The notes under the pieces were generated by a model. The model did not search any database, was not told the origin of the DNA, and saw only the letters and a list, made by a program, of their open reading frames with translations. The position numbers were made by a program, and so were the translations under genes. A stretch of DNA of 31,986 nucleotides. Source: CAYVBJ01 sp964415185 (GTDB taxonomy: Bacteria > Bacteroidota > Rhodothermia > Balneolales > Balneolaceae). Shown here piece after piece: positions 1 to 8,404 of the stretch; position 1 is the first letter of the stretch, and every line of letters begins with the position of its first letter. The stretch covers positions 1-31,986 of the forward strand of contig CAYPZI010000021.1 of assembly GCA_964415185.1 (NCBI GenBank), given 5' to 3'.

Positions 1-556
1 AAGCAACACGAAGACTTCGTACCACATCTATTTAAAATTAAATTAAATAATTAAAATCGGTTTGCAGCCAACTATACTTTTTGGACAGCCTCCTACGATT
101 TCGTTTATGCCTTACGGCATTGATTTGTTTAGCTGTAAAATGGGTGATACAGCTATATAGAGAAGGCAGTTAGTTGAAATATTATGATCTTCAATTCAAA
201 TAACGCCACCCACACTAATCCATATAGAGCCAAAATATTTTTAAATGAAATACGAAAGCCCGGATTAACTTTTCATATGGATCAGGAAAATTTTACAGAG
301 AAATAAAAAAATTTATCTGTTTGTCGGTTAATCGGTTCGTGAGTGTACTCCATACGACAAGCCTGCAAATCCCGAAACGGGTTCAACAGCCGGTGCGTGA
401 TTGTCGAAATTTTCGCCATATTCTAACCCCGCATCTCATACGGGGCTATTCGGATTCATTTCGTCAATATGCGGATTGGTTAGTATTTCAATAAAGATCT
501 GAGATCGCATATCGCATACCTGCTATCGTATATCATTTTTATTCAAAATTTAACAT
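1..556. other. Gene-free left edge
   Basis: No convincing gene is visible. One 40-codon open frame on the plus strand (184-306, ATG to TAA) has no recognisable family and no clear ribosome binding site, so it is not called. No tRNA-like cloverleaf, terminator or insertion-sequence end was found by eye. The stretch lies downstream of the minus-strand secreted-protein gene that ends at 557. Confidence 0.5.
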
Positions 557-1405
557 TTAGTTATTCCTGCTTCTGCCCCGGCTTTTGCGGGCACTTTCAC
601 TTCGCGACCTTTTTTGTTTAGTCACTCTCGATCCGGTTCTTCTCTTTGGATCTTTTTTTACAGCGGACCGTTCCCTTTTTACAACATTTGATTTACGAGT
701 CCGGTGTTCCTGCCTTTCTCTTGAAAAGCGCCGGGTTTTGAATTCGCGGTTACTGTCGGACCGGTGACGCCTGTCAAAGTTGCTGTCATGAGCGTGGTGC
801 TTCTTTTTTTGTGTGTGATGCACCTGTTTTTTGTAATGATATGACCTTTTCCGGTAATCACGCTTGAAGTCATGGGCATAGTAGCCTTTGTGAGGCTTTT
901 TGAAAATCGTATACCTGAAATCAACAACGACAGGACTCACATGGCGGTTCCATCCGTATGGCAGCCGGTGTGCCGGAGCATACAGGTAAGCAAGCGATAA
1001 TTCATCAAGCCAGACTCTCACTGAGTAATAAGGCGAGTGATAATGAGATGATCTGAATCTGTGTTTCTTGTAAGTACTGTAGCCCGCCAATCGAACCATA
1101 AGCTTATGGTCTGCATAACCATGTTGGTACCCGGCATCGTAAGCCTCATAATGCCAGAATCGGGGATCCCATTTATAGGAATAGTGGTGGCTTTTGTTAA
1201 CTCCATCCATGTAACCCCTGAGATAGGAGGCTTCATAGGCATTGTAGGCGTGATATCCATGGCTTTTGAAATCGATCTGAAAATGGATATATGGCCGGAA
1301 AGACGTGTAACTGATTTCAACGTGGTGCTTCTGTGCATTTGCCGGTTCGGAAAATATCCACTGTATTACCAGAAGAATGAAAATAAATTTTATGAATCGT
1401 AACAT
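557..1405 (-). CDS. Secreted basic His/Tyr/Arg-rich protein, function unknown
   Basis: A 282-residue protein with a clear Sec signal peptide: basic start, hydrophobic residues 5-18, likely cleavage after ANA at about 24. The mature part is very rich in His and Tyr up to about residue 120. Two related motifs stand out, YEASYLRGYMDG near 57 and YEAYDAGYQHGYADH near 87, which look like an internal duplication of a Y-x-x-G-Y-x-x-G element. From about residue 165 the chain becomes almost purely Lys/Arg/His/Ser and is probably disordered. A good Shine-Dalgarno (GGAGG, 6 nt before the ATG) fixes the start, which is unusual here because most neighbours lack one. I do not recognise the family. Export to the periplasm or cell surface follows from the signal. 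Binding of metal or a polyanion is only a guess from composition. Confidence 0.75.
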   Translation of the reverse strand: MLRFIKFIFILLVIQWIFSEPANAQKHHVEISYTSFRPYIHFQIDFKSHGYHAYNAYEASYLRGYMDGVNKSHHYSYKWDPRFWHYEAYDAGYQHGYADHKLMVRLAGYSTYKKHRFRSSHYHSPYYSVRVWLDELSLAYLYAPAHRLPYGWNRHVSPVVVDFRYTIFKKPHKGYYAHDFKRDYRKRSYHYKKQVHHTQKKKHHAHDSNFDRRHRSDSNREFKTRRFSRERQEHRTRKSNVVKRERSAVKKDPKRRTGSRVTKQKRSRSESARKSRGRSRNN

Positions 1406-1559
1406 GATAACCTCCGTTTCAGGTTGTTTTATCGTTCTGCTTATAGTTAAGCAGACATTCGGGCAGTTACCATCGCATATTGATGCATGACATGATCATG
1501 TGAGTTAGCACAGGTAATTCGAATTTATATTTCCTGGAGGGCTGAGTCAGAAGCTTTGT

Positions 1560-1660
1560 TGAAATCATAAGAGTTTCACGCAGGGCACGCAGAGGATATA
1601 AAATTCTCAAAGAGAATTTAAAAAATCCGTGTACTCCGTTAAATCCCTTTAATCAGCGAT
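1560..1660. repeat. Dispersed intergenic repeat relic (TTTCACGCAG type)
   Basis: Between the secreted-protein gene and tex lies GAGTTTCACGCAGGGCACGC followed by AATCCGTGTACTCCGTTAAAT. This resembles the degenerate CACGCAGAG / AATCCGTGTAATCCGT filler sequence that I recall from intergenic spacers of many bacteria. Similar degenerate pieces recur in this window at about 4700-4785 (TTTGTGAATCTTTGTGATTT, then CCACAAAGGCACC) and at about 7485-7530 (TTTCACGCGAAGGGCGC). No coding potential is seen. Confidence 0.4.
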
Positions 1661-1678
1661 TCCACAACTGTGGCAACA

Positions 1679-3856
1679 TCAAATTAGCCGCAATCCAATC
1701 CGGCCGCGCTCAAGGTCGAGCGAGATGATTTCAACCCGGATGATATCTCCCACCGAAACTACGTCATGAGGGTTTACAGCTTTCACATCATTTATTGCCA
1801 TCTGTGATATGTGGAGCAGCCCGTCTTCTTTTACACCGATGTCAACAAATGCACCGAAATCTACAACGTTCCGGACGGTGCCTTCGATTGTCATGCCGGT
1901 GGAAAGGTCTTCGGCTTTGAGCACATCCTGCCTGAGCAGGGGCTTTGGCAGTGACTCACGCGGGTCACGGCCCGGCTTTTGCAGGTTTTCGAGGATCAGT
2001 TCGAGAGTGGGTATCCCGGTTCCTATTTTCTCTGCCGTCTCTTTCTTATTAATGCTTTCAGCCATCTTTTCGATTTTGTTTTTTTCGGCGGCCAGGTTTT
2101 CGATATTAATCCCGAAGAGATTGCACAGTTTTTCGGCTGCCTCATAACTTTCGGGGTGAATGGCGGTGTTATCAAACGGGTGGCTGCCGTTCGGAATCCG
2201 CAGAAAACCCGCTGCCTGCTGGAACCTGAAATCGCCCACGCCGGGAATTTCCCTTATCTGCTCCCGGCCGGTTATTTTTCCGGTTTTTTGTCTGAACTCA
2301 ACAATATTTCCGGCTACATTCCGGCTGAGGCCCGATATATGCTGCAAGAGAGCGGCACTGGCGGTGTCCAGGTTAACACCCACTTCGTTCACGCAGCTTT
2401 CAACCACATCATCCAGTTTCCTGGCCAGCTTGGCCTGGTTTACATCATGCTGATAAAGCCCCACGCCAATCGACTTGGGATCGATTTTAACAAGTTCTGC
2501 AAGAGGATCCTGCACGCGCCTTGCGATAGAAATGTTGCCCCGCTGAGCGGCATCGAGTTCGGGAAACTCCTCCCGGGCTGTCTCCGAGGCCGAGTAGACC
2601 GAAGCACCTGCTTCGTTAACTATCATGTAGCTGAGCTGTTCTTCCCCGGCATGTTTCTTTCTCTCCCGGATCACATCCGCCACAAACTGCTCCGTTTCAC
2701 GGCTTGCGGTTCCGTTGCCTATAGCGATAAGTGACACCTCATGCTTGTCGATCCATTTATTTAACAGCGCAGCCGACGCCTCAATCTTTTTCTGTGGTGG
2801 TGTGGGATAGATGGTCGTACCTTCGAGGTAGCGCCCTGTTTCATCAATAACGGCAACTTTGCACCCGGTTCGAAATGCGGGGTCAATTCCCATCACAACC
2901 CGGTTTTTCAGTGGCGGCTGTAAAAGCAGGTTTTTCAGGTTGGTTGCAAAAGTCTGAATGGCGTGTTCGTCGGCTTCGGCCGTCAGTTCGTTACGCAGCT
3001 CTCGCTCGAGCGAAGGCATCAAAAGGCGTTTGTAGGCATCCTCAACGGCATCCTGAAGATATGGCGTAAAGATACTGTTGTCGTTTTTAATCACCACGTC
3101 ATCCAGGTTTTCAAGCGTCCGTTCTTCCCACAGTTCAAGGTTTACAAAGAGGATGTTTTCACGTTCGCCCCTGTTGATAGCCAGCACCTGGTGTGGTTTC
3201 AGGTATTTTGCGGGAGATGAAAATTCGTAGTAATCCTCGTAGTTGGTTCTGCCATCCACAGCCGGATTTTTACGGGCCCTGATCACACCATGGGTGCGAA
3301 TAATGGATCGAAGCTTGTCCCTGACGTCCGTCGATTCGTTGATCCACTCGGCTACGATGTCGAGAGCTGTGCTCAGGGCAGTATCTGCATCCGGCAGATC
3401 TTTTTCGGCATCGACATAACTTTTGGCAAATTCAAGCGGATCCCCGGTTTCCGTCTCCTGCTCCCAAACCAGCTTTGCCAGTGGTTCAAGCCCTTTCTCT
3501 TTTGCCATATCGCCTCTTGTTTTGCGCTTTTGTTTGTACGGCAGATAAATGTCTTCAAGGGTTTTAAGGTCGGTGCAGTTTTCTATTTTTTTCCGCAGCT
3601 CCGGAGTCAGTTTTTTCTGTTCACGGATACTTTTCAGGATCGTCTCTTTTCTCTTTTCAAGAGATCGGTGAAACTCAAGCATGTCGCGTATTTCACGCAG
3701 GCGGACTTCGTCAAGGCTGCCTGTCGCCTCTTTTCTGTAGCGGGCGAGAAACGGAATAGTTGCACCCTCGTCAAGAAAACCGGCCACAACAGAGACCTGT
3801 TTGGGTGAGAGAGAAAGTGATGAAGCTATTTGTTTAAAAATCTGAGAATCGTTCAT
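1679..3856 (-). CDS. tex: Tex, RNA-binding transcription accessory protein
   Basis: A 725-residue protein of usual Tex length (about 720-780). Order of domains: N-terminal helical Tex domain; long helical linker; YqgF/RNase H-like domain starting near residue 320 (VVMGIDPAFRTG); helix-hairpin-helix repeats near 490-560 (SRNVAGNIVEFR, REIPGVGDFRFQQAAGFLRI); C-terminal S1 RNA-binding domain about 651-725 (GTVRNVVDFGAFVDIGVKED, GLLHISQM). Tex is a cytoplasmic nucleic-acid-binding protein tied to transcription and RNA turnover; its exact biochemical job differs between species. The gene is divergent from hisN with a 68-bp spacer. No truncation or frameshift is seen. Confidence 0.95.
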   Translation of the reverse strand: MNDSQIFKQIASSLSLSPKQVSVVAGFLDEGATIPFLARYRKEATGSLDEVRLREIRDMLEFHRSLEKRKETILKSIREQKKLTPELRKKIENCTDLKTLEDIYLPYKQKRKTRGDMAKEKGLEPLAKLVWEQETETGDPLEFAKSYVDAEKDLPDADTALSTALDIVAEWINESTDVRDKLRSIIRTHGVIRARKNPAVDGRTNYEDYYEFSSPAKYLKPHQVLAINRGERENILFVNLELWEERTLENLDDVVIKNDNSIFTPYLQDAVEDAYKRLLMPSLERELRNELTAEADEHAIQTFATNLKNLLLQPPLKNRVVMGIDPAFRTGCKVAVIDETGRYLEGTTIYPTPPQKKIEASAALLNKWIDKHEVSLIAIGNGTASRETEQFVADVIRERKKHAGEEQLSYMIVNEAGASVYSASETAREEFPELDAAQRGNISIARRVQDPLAELVKIDPKSIGVGLYQHDVNQAKLARKLDDVVESCVNEVGVNLDTASAALLQHISGLSRNVAGNIVEFRQKTGKITGREQIREIPGVGDFRFQQAAGFLRIPNGSHPFDNTAIHPESYEAAEKLCNLFGINIENLAAEKNKIEKMAESINKKETAEKIGTGIPTLELILENLQKPGRDPRESLPKPLLRQDVLKAEDLSTGMTIEGTVRNVVDFGAFVDIGVKEDGLLHISQMAINDVKAVNPHDVVSVGDIIRVEIISLDLERGRIGLRLI

Positions 3857-3924
3857 GGAAATAGTATATTCAAATATGCGTTTTGGTAGGGACTAAAATA
3901 ACCAGTTTAAAACTTAATGACTAC

Positions 3925-4692
3925 ATGGAACAGGAACTCGCCGGGTTAAAAAAATCAGCGGAAGAATTCGCGCGGATGGGAGGGGATTCAACACTGGATT
4001 ACTTTAAAAAATCGTTCAGCCTGGAGTTTAAGGAGGATGACTCACCCGTAACAAATGCCGACCGGAAGGCAGAGACCGTGATCAGGGAAGCGATCAGGAA
4101 AAAATATCCCGGACACGGGATCATCGGCGAGGAATTCGGAATTGAAAACGAGAGTAGTGATATCGTTTGGGTGATTGACCCGATTGACGGCACCCAATCA
4201 TTTATACACGGCGTGCCGTTTTACACAACGCTGATCGGTATATTGGTGAACGGGTTGCCGTCGGTGGGAATCATTTATGCGCCGGCGCTCGGTGAGATGC
4301 TTAGTGCCGCCACAGGTGGAGGGGCTTCACTGAATGGCAAAAAGTGTCAGGTGCGGGAATGCAGCGATCTCGATAAAGCCACTTTTCTGACAACCGACAT
4401 TGAACATGTTGAAAAATATGGCTTTCAGCTTCCATTCAGAAGGCTTTTGAAAAGCACGAGAATTTACCGTACGTGGGGCGATGCCTATGGACACCTGATG
4501 GTTGCCACGGGGCGGGCGGATATTATGTTCGACCCGGTACTGAAAATATGGGATTCTGCTGCACTTCTGCCTGTCATCACCGAGGCAGGTGGATCTTATA
4601 CCGATGTAAAAGGTAAAAAATCGATTGAAACAGGAAACGCAATTTCGTGTTCAAAAGGGTTGAAGGAAACTGTGTTGAATATGTTTACCTGA
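3925..4692 (+). CDS. hisN: Histidinol-phosphatase, inositol monophosphatase family
   Basis: A 255-residue Mg-dependent, Li-sensitive-type phosphatase of the inositol monophosphatase superfamily. Metal-binding motifs are intact: GEE (68-70), the WVIDPIDGT box (82-90), and the C-terminal WDSAALLPVITEAGG box. The sequence style (TWGDAYGHLMVATGRADIMF before the last box) fits HisN, which dephosphorylates L-histidinol phosphate in histidine synthesis; a related inositol- or nucleotide-phosphatase role cannot be excluded. An in-frame TTG at 3883 would add 14 residues (MVGTKI...), but the ATG at 3925 gives the family's normal N-terminus. No histidine biosynthesis genes are adjacent. Divergent from tex. 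Confidence 0.85.
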   Translation: MEQELAGLKKSAEEFARMGGDSTLDYFKKSFSLEFKEDDSPVTNADRKAETVIREAIRKKYPGHGIIGEEFGIENESSDIVWVIDPIDGTQSFIHGVPFYTTLIGILVNGLPSVGIIYAPALGEMLSAATGGGASLNGKKCQVRECSDLDKATFLTTDIEHVEKYGFQLPFRRLLKSTRIYRTWGDAYGHLMVATGRADIMFDPVLKIWDSAALLPVITEAGGSYTDVKGKKSIETGNAISCSKGLKETVLNMFT

Positions 4693-4826
4693 TAAAAATT
4701 TTTGTGAATCTTTGTGATTTAGTGTCTTCCTGGCAAAAAAGAACTCAAATGGATTGCCACAAAGGCACCGGGGCTCAAAGATCTACAATGGAGGTTTAGA
4801 TTATTAAGGCAAAAATAAATTATGTC

Positions 4827-7136
4827 ATGCAAATACGGGCAGTTATAGTCCAAATCCTGGTCTTTCTTTTTTTTGGATCGGCGGCAGCTTATGCTCAAAA
4901 ATTCGATTTTGAATCATATCCGGAGATGAATGTCTCGTTTAACCACCTGGACCTGGAATTATTACTGCATGATGACGGGAGAATTGAAGGCGAAGCGGTT
5001 TACGATGTTTCACTTAAGACCTCTCTGGCAGATACCATTCGCCTGGATGCGGTAAAAATGGATATCAAACGTGTTTTGTGGGATGGAAACCCGGCAGACT
5101 TTGTGTTTGATAAAGACCGTCTTTTGATTGTGAAGCCTGAGGGCATTGTTCCGGGTGAGGTGCATAAACTAATTGTAAATTATGATGCCAATTCCACTTT
5201 CGGTTTGCATCAAACACCTGATGAAGGAATATGGACGTCACTGCTGCCGCGGAGTACAAGCCACTGGCTTCCTGTGTTCGATCATCCCCGCGTTGCCTTT
5301 ACTTCGAGAATGGCTATCACTTATCCATCCGGACAATCGGCCATAGCAACAGGAAGGGGCGGGGAGGCTGAGGTGGTATCGGTTGACTCGGAACGCGAAA
5401 TATTCGTTACTGAACAGGTAGTTCCTGCTTCCGCCCTTGCTTTTGCTGTCGGGAATTTCGAAAGCTTCAGAACCATAGAAGGGTTAAACCAAATTCATTT
5501 GCATGTTTCACCGAAAGCACAGCTCAATGCAGAGCAGCGAAACCGCCTTTTTGAAGCGGCTGTTTCAGCGTTGAGGTCTGCAGAGGATAAGACGAGTGCA
5601 GGGTATCCCTGGCGTTCACTCCATCTTGTTATTCTTGAAGACAGTTACTGGGAACCGAAAAATTATGGCGCAGGCGTGGTTTTTGCCTATGGTAACCGGG
5701 GTAATTTAGATGAGCAGATCCGCTACGGGGTGACTTCACAGTGGGCGGGCGTGTATCTGCGTGAAGAAAGCTGGGGCGATTCCGAAGTTGTAAGACTTAT
5801 GCAGGGATGGTTTCCGGAACAACCTTCTGAAATAGAAAAGATTCCGGATGAAAACGCCGGAGTCTATTCCGGATTTTCACCGGAAGAGCAAAATGTGAGG
5901 AGAATCTTCCTGAATGAAGATGAACAAAAAGCCCTGCAGGAAGTACTGGATCTTACAGTACCTGTGTTGTTTCGTGACCAGCCGGGAGTTTACAACTGGC
6001 ATGAGTTTGCCATCGAGGCATATCGGCTGACCGGCCGGCGCCTGTTTGAATCCCCTCAAATTAAACTTGAAGTTTCCGAAAATGAGGATAAAGAAGAAAG
6101 CAGCAACATCCGCTATTTTGCAGATTATAACTGGCAGGAAAGTGAAGGCATTGTAACCATTAACATTACGGCAGACGGAGAAGCCACCGATGAACTTGTA
6201 GCGGCATCATTAACCACCGCCTACTTCGATGATACTCAGACACGCGAAATCAGTTTTAGTGGCTCGGCCGAATCCCTGGAGCTGAATGTGAATCCGACTA
6301 TTGAATATATGAAGATCACGGTTCCCGAAGAAAGCGGGATCACCATTGAAGAAAAGAAACCGTTTATGTTCTGGCTGAATCAGCTCCGGCGTGATGATGT
6401 TGAGGGCAGGAAAGAGGCTGCTGTTGGATCGAGGGATTATGCGGATAACCCCGATCTGCAACTTGCGTTGCTCGATCGCCTTCGTGCAGAAGAAAACGAA
6501 GAGGTTAAGGCTGAAATCATCAGGTCACTTTCCATGGTTACGGCAGGGGCTTCGGGAACCGACCAGATTTTTCTTCAGCGATATCGTGAAGATAGCCCAG
6601 GGGTAATAAAAAAGGCTCTTATCGAGGCATTTGCCTCTTATCGCGGCAATGAGGAAGTGATAGGGAGGCTGCAACAGGCAGTACTAAGAAATCAGTCGAT
6701 TGATTTAAAGAAAGCTGCCGCAGAGTCTTTGAGCCTGGTTGCCGATACGGCCAGGTTTGAAAGAATAACGGAGCAACTCATTTCAAGGGAAGAAGCACTG
6801 CCGGTGGCCGAAAAGCTTCTGCGAACCCTTGCCGGAATGGACAGGGAAGAGGAGGCCGTTTCGATGGCAGGGACTTTTCTGGGTGAACTGAATCCCTGGA
6901 AACTCCGGCAAAGCGCGCTGAAACTGATGCTGGAATTTGAAACGTCATCTTCATTTTGGGAAGAGCGTCTGCCGGCGCTGCTGTCTGATGCCGACCCCCG
7001 CATACGGTACACGGCTGCCGAAGGGTTGAAATACCTGCCGGCAGAGTCAAGAAATCAACTGATCGAATCCCGCCTTTTCGAAGAGTTTGACGGCCGTGTG
7101 GCAAAAAAATTAGAAAGTATCAAAGAAGCATCGTAA
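4827..7136 (+). CDS. Secreted M1-peptidase-like protein, zinc site lost, with HEAT-like repeats
   Basis: A 769-residue exported protein (signal peptide 1-23, cleavage after AYA). Residues about 30-240 match the beta-rich N-terminal domain of M1 aminopeptidases. The gluzincin-like domain follows. Where an active enzyme has HExxHQW, this protein reads YGVTSQW (300-306), so both zinc histidines and the catalytic glutamate are replaced; where WLNEGFA is expected it reads RLMQGWF, losing the third ligand. GAMEN is replaced by the GAGVVF region near 286-291. Residues about 545-760 form helical HEAT-like repeats (EEVKAEIIRSL, PGVIKKALIEAFASY, PRIRYTAAEGLKYLP). I infer a periplasmic or surface binding or scaffold protein, not a peptidase. 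The ATG at 4827 gives a clean signal peptide. Flanked by repeat-rich spacers. Confidence 0.8.
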   Translation: MQIRAVIVQILVFLFFGSAAAYAQKFDFESYPEMNVSFNHLDLELLLHDDGRIEGEAVYDVSLKTSLADTIRLDAVKMDIKRVLWDGNPADFVFDKDRLLIVKPEGIVPGEVHKLIVNYDANSTFGLHQTPDEGIWTSLLPRSTSHWLPVFDHPRVAFTSRMAITYPSGQSAIATGRGGEAEVVSVDSEREIFVTEQVVPASALAFAVGNFESFRTIEGLNQIHLHVSPKAQLNAEQRNRLFEAAVSALRSAEDKTSAGYPWRSLHLVILEDSYWEPKNYGAGVVFAYGNRGNLDEQIRYGVTSQWAGVYLREESWGDSEVVRLMQGWFPEQPSEIEKIPDENAGVYSGFSPEEQNVRRIFLNEDEQKALQEVLDLTVPVLFRDQPGVYNWHEFAIEAYRLTGRRLFESPQIKLEVSENEDKEESSNIRYFADYNWQESEGIVTINITADGEATDELVAASLTTAYFDDTQTREISFSGSAESLELNVNPTIEYMKITVPEESGITIEEKKPFMFWLNQLRRDDVEGRKEAAVGSRDYADNPDLQLALLDRLRAEENEEVKAEIIRSLSMVTAGASGTDQIFLQRYREDSPGVIKKALIEAFASYRGNEEVIGRLQQAVLRNQSIDLKKAAAESLSLVADTARFERITEQLISREEALPVAEKLLRTLAGMDREEEAVSMAGTFLGELNPWKLRQSALKLMLEFETSSSFWEERLPALLSDADPRIRYTAAEGLKYLPAESRNQLIESRLFEEFDGRVAKKLESIKEAS

Positions 7137-7139
7137 AAC

Positions 7140-7184
7140 GGTTTACTCAGCGTCCCGACAGCCGTACTGGACGCTGAGCAAACC
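7140..7184 (+). terminator. Stem-loop just after the M1-like gene
   Basis: Arms 7140-7155 and 7169-7184 pair over 16 bp with one mismatch (GGTTTACTCAGCGTCC against GGACGCTGAGCAAACC), with a 13-nt loop. The stem begins 4 nt after the TAA stop. There is no following T-run, so it is either a non-canonical terminator or a 3'-end stabilising hairpin. Confidence 0.6.
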
Positions 7185-8404
7185 ATTTACGCGATGCCTT
7201 GCAGAAGACCAAATTTCCTGGTGAGAAATGCGTGTTAAATCCACTTAATTTCTCTGCAAAAAATAGTGTAATCACTCTATACAAAACCACCTGAAATTCA
7301 TTTAACATACCGGCAGATAAGATTCCTTCCAGGTCCGGCAGGCCTGATACGTCTGCGGGATCTTTAAAAGATTTGGCAATCAGTTTAGTGTTAAGTCAAA
7401 TATGAAATACCGGTCGAAACCTGACAGGTAGCTCCTACGGAGCAAGTTGGATATTAGATTCAGCCCGGCTAATTATTTTGGCCGGTGGTTTCACGCGAAG
7501 GGCGCTAAGATTTCGCAAAGGCCGCGGTTTTGGTTCAAAGCTTGGGTTCAAAGCTCGCTGTCATTTTACCGTTTTCTATATTAAAACCTGAATTAATTGT
7601 TGAATAATAATCGGGTTTTAAAGATCCTGGTCAAACCGGATGTATAGAAGCTTCGGGTTTATAGAAACCGTGCAACCCGCGATCAACGCCGGCTCCGGCA
7701 GGAGCCACCTGTTTATAGAAACCAGGAAGGCTTAGGCAATCCAGACTCCGTCAGGAGTCACCTGCCCGCCGGGACAATATCAGTAATGCAAAGACATCCG
7801 AATCATTTTTCTATTACAAACCCATAAGCACCAATCCCGATTTTATCGGGAACAGCGTTGGGGTTGCGAGAAATTGTTCTGTGTTCACCGCTTCCAAAGT
7901 TACTGACGCTTCAGGAGAAAATCACCGGGAATACTTTCAGGTCTTTACACAACTGGCATATATGAGTTGGTACTGCATTAATGTGTTGAAGTTTTATATG
8001 TTTGATGTATCCGCTGCTCTTTTAATTAAAGCAGATCAAGCCGATTAATTTATAACAACGGCGGACACTACGGATACACAGCGGGCACTACGTGTTGTTG
8101 ATAGCTACTACCTCGCCGTGATCGCTGTGAACTCGCTGTGATCGCCGTGGTAAACTGGCTATGAATTTAAACCAAGCTTGTTTCATCCATAAAAGGCAAA
8201 AAGGCACGGAGTTTTATTCACAGCTACTATCTTGCCCTGATCGCTGTGAACGAGGAGATTCCGTAGTGGTTTTTTGTTACATGTTCTGAGTTCGGCTGTA
8301 ATTTTCATGTATCACAATCACTGCACGACGGGAAACTCTTTACCAACCAAGCTCAACGCTTCAAGGTGCGAAAGACGCACACTTGGAGGTTTCGCTTTAC
8401 TAAA
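7185..8404. other. Long gene-free spacer with small repeats
   Basis: About 1.2 kb with no supportable gene. It carries several compact hairpins of one type: GCTCC-TAC-GGAGC (7431-7443), GGCTCC-GGCA-GGAGCC (7691-7706) and GACTCC-GTCA-GGAGTC (7744-7759). The last two are followed by ACCTG, and TTTATAGAAACC occurs twice nearby (about 7659 and 7712). A related GGTTTATAGAAGAACC occurs at about 14759. At 8103-8133 and 8222-8251 a segment containing GATCGCTGTGAAC is repeated. A short open frame at 8274-8480 overlaps the 3' end of the permease gene and looks like chance. Confidence 0.55.
7691..7759. repeat. Paired hairpin repeats (CTCC-loop-GGAG / TTTATAGAAACC)
   Basis: Two six-base-pair hairpins of the same design lie 37 nt apart: GGCTCCGGCAGGAGCC and GACTCCGTCAGGAGTC. 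Each is followed by ACCTG, and the first then has TTTATAGAAACC. The arms differ but complementarity is kept, which suggests a structured dispersed element and not a simple copy. A third shorter copy sits at 7431-7443. Confidence 0.5.

Noticed and set aside
184..306. 40-codon open frame at the left edge
   Set aside because: No recognisable family, no Shine-Dalgarno and no conserved neighbours; open frames of this length are expected by chance.
1979..2734. 251-codon plus-strand open frame antisense to tex
   Set aside because: It lies wholly inside tex on the opposite strand, and tex has clear domains across the same bases.
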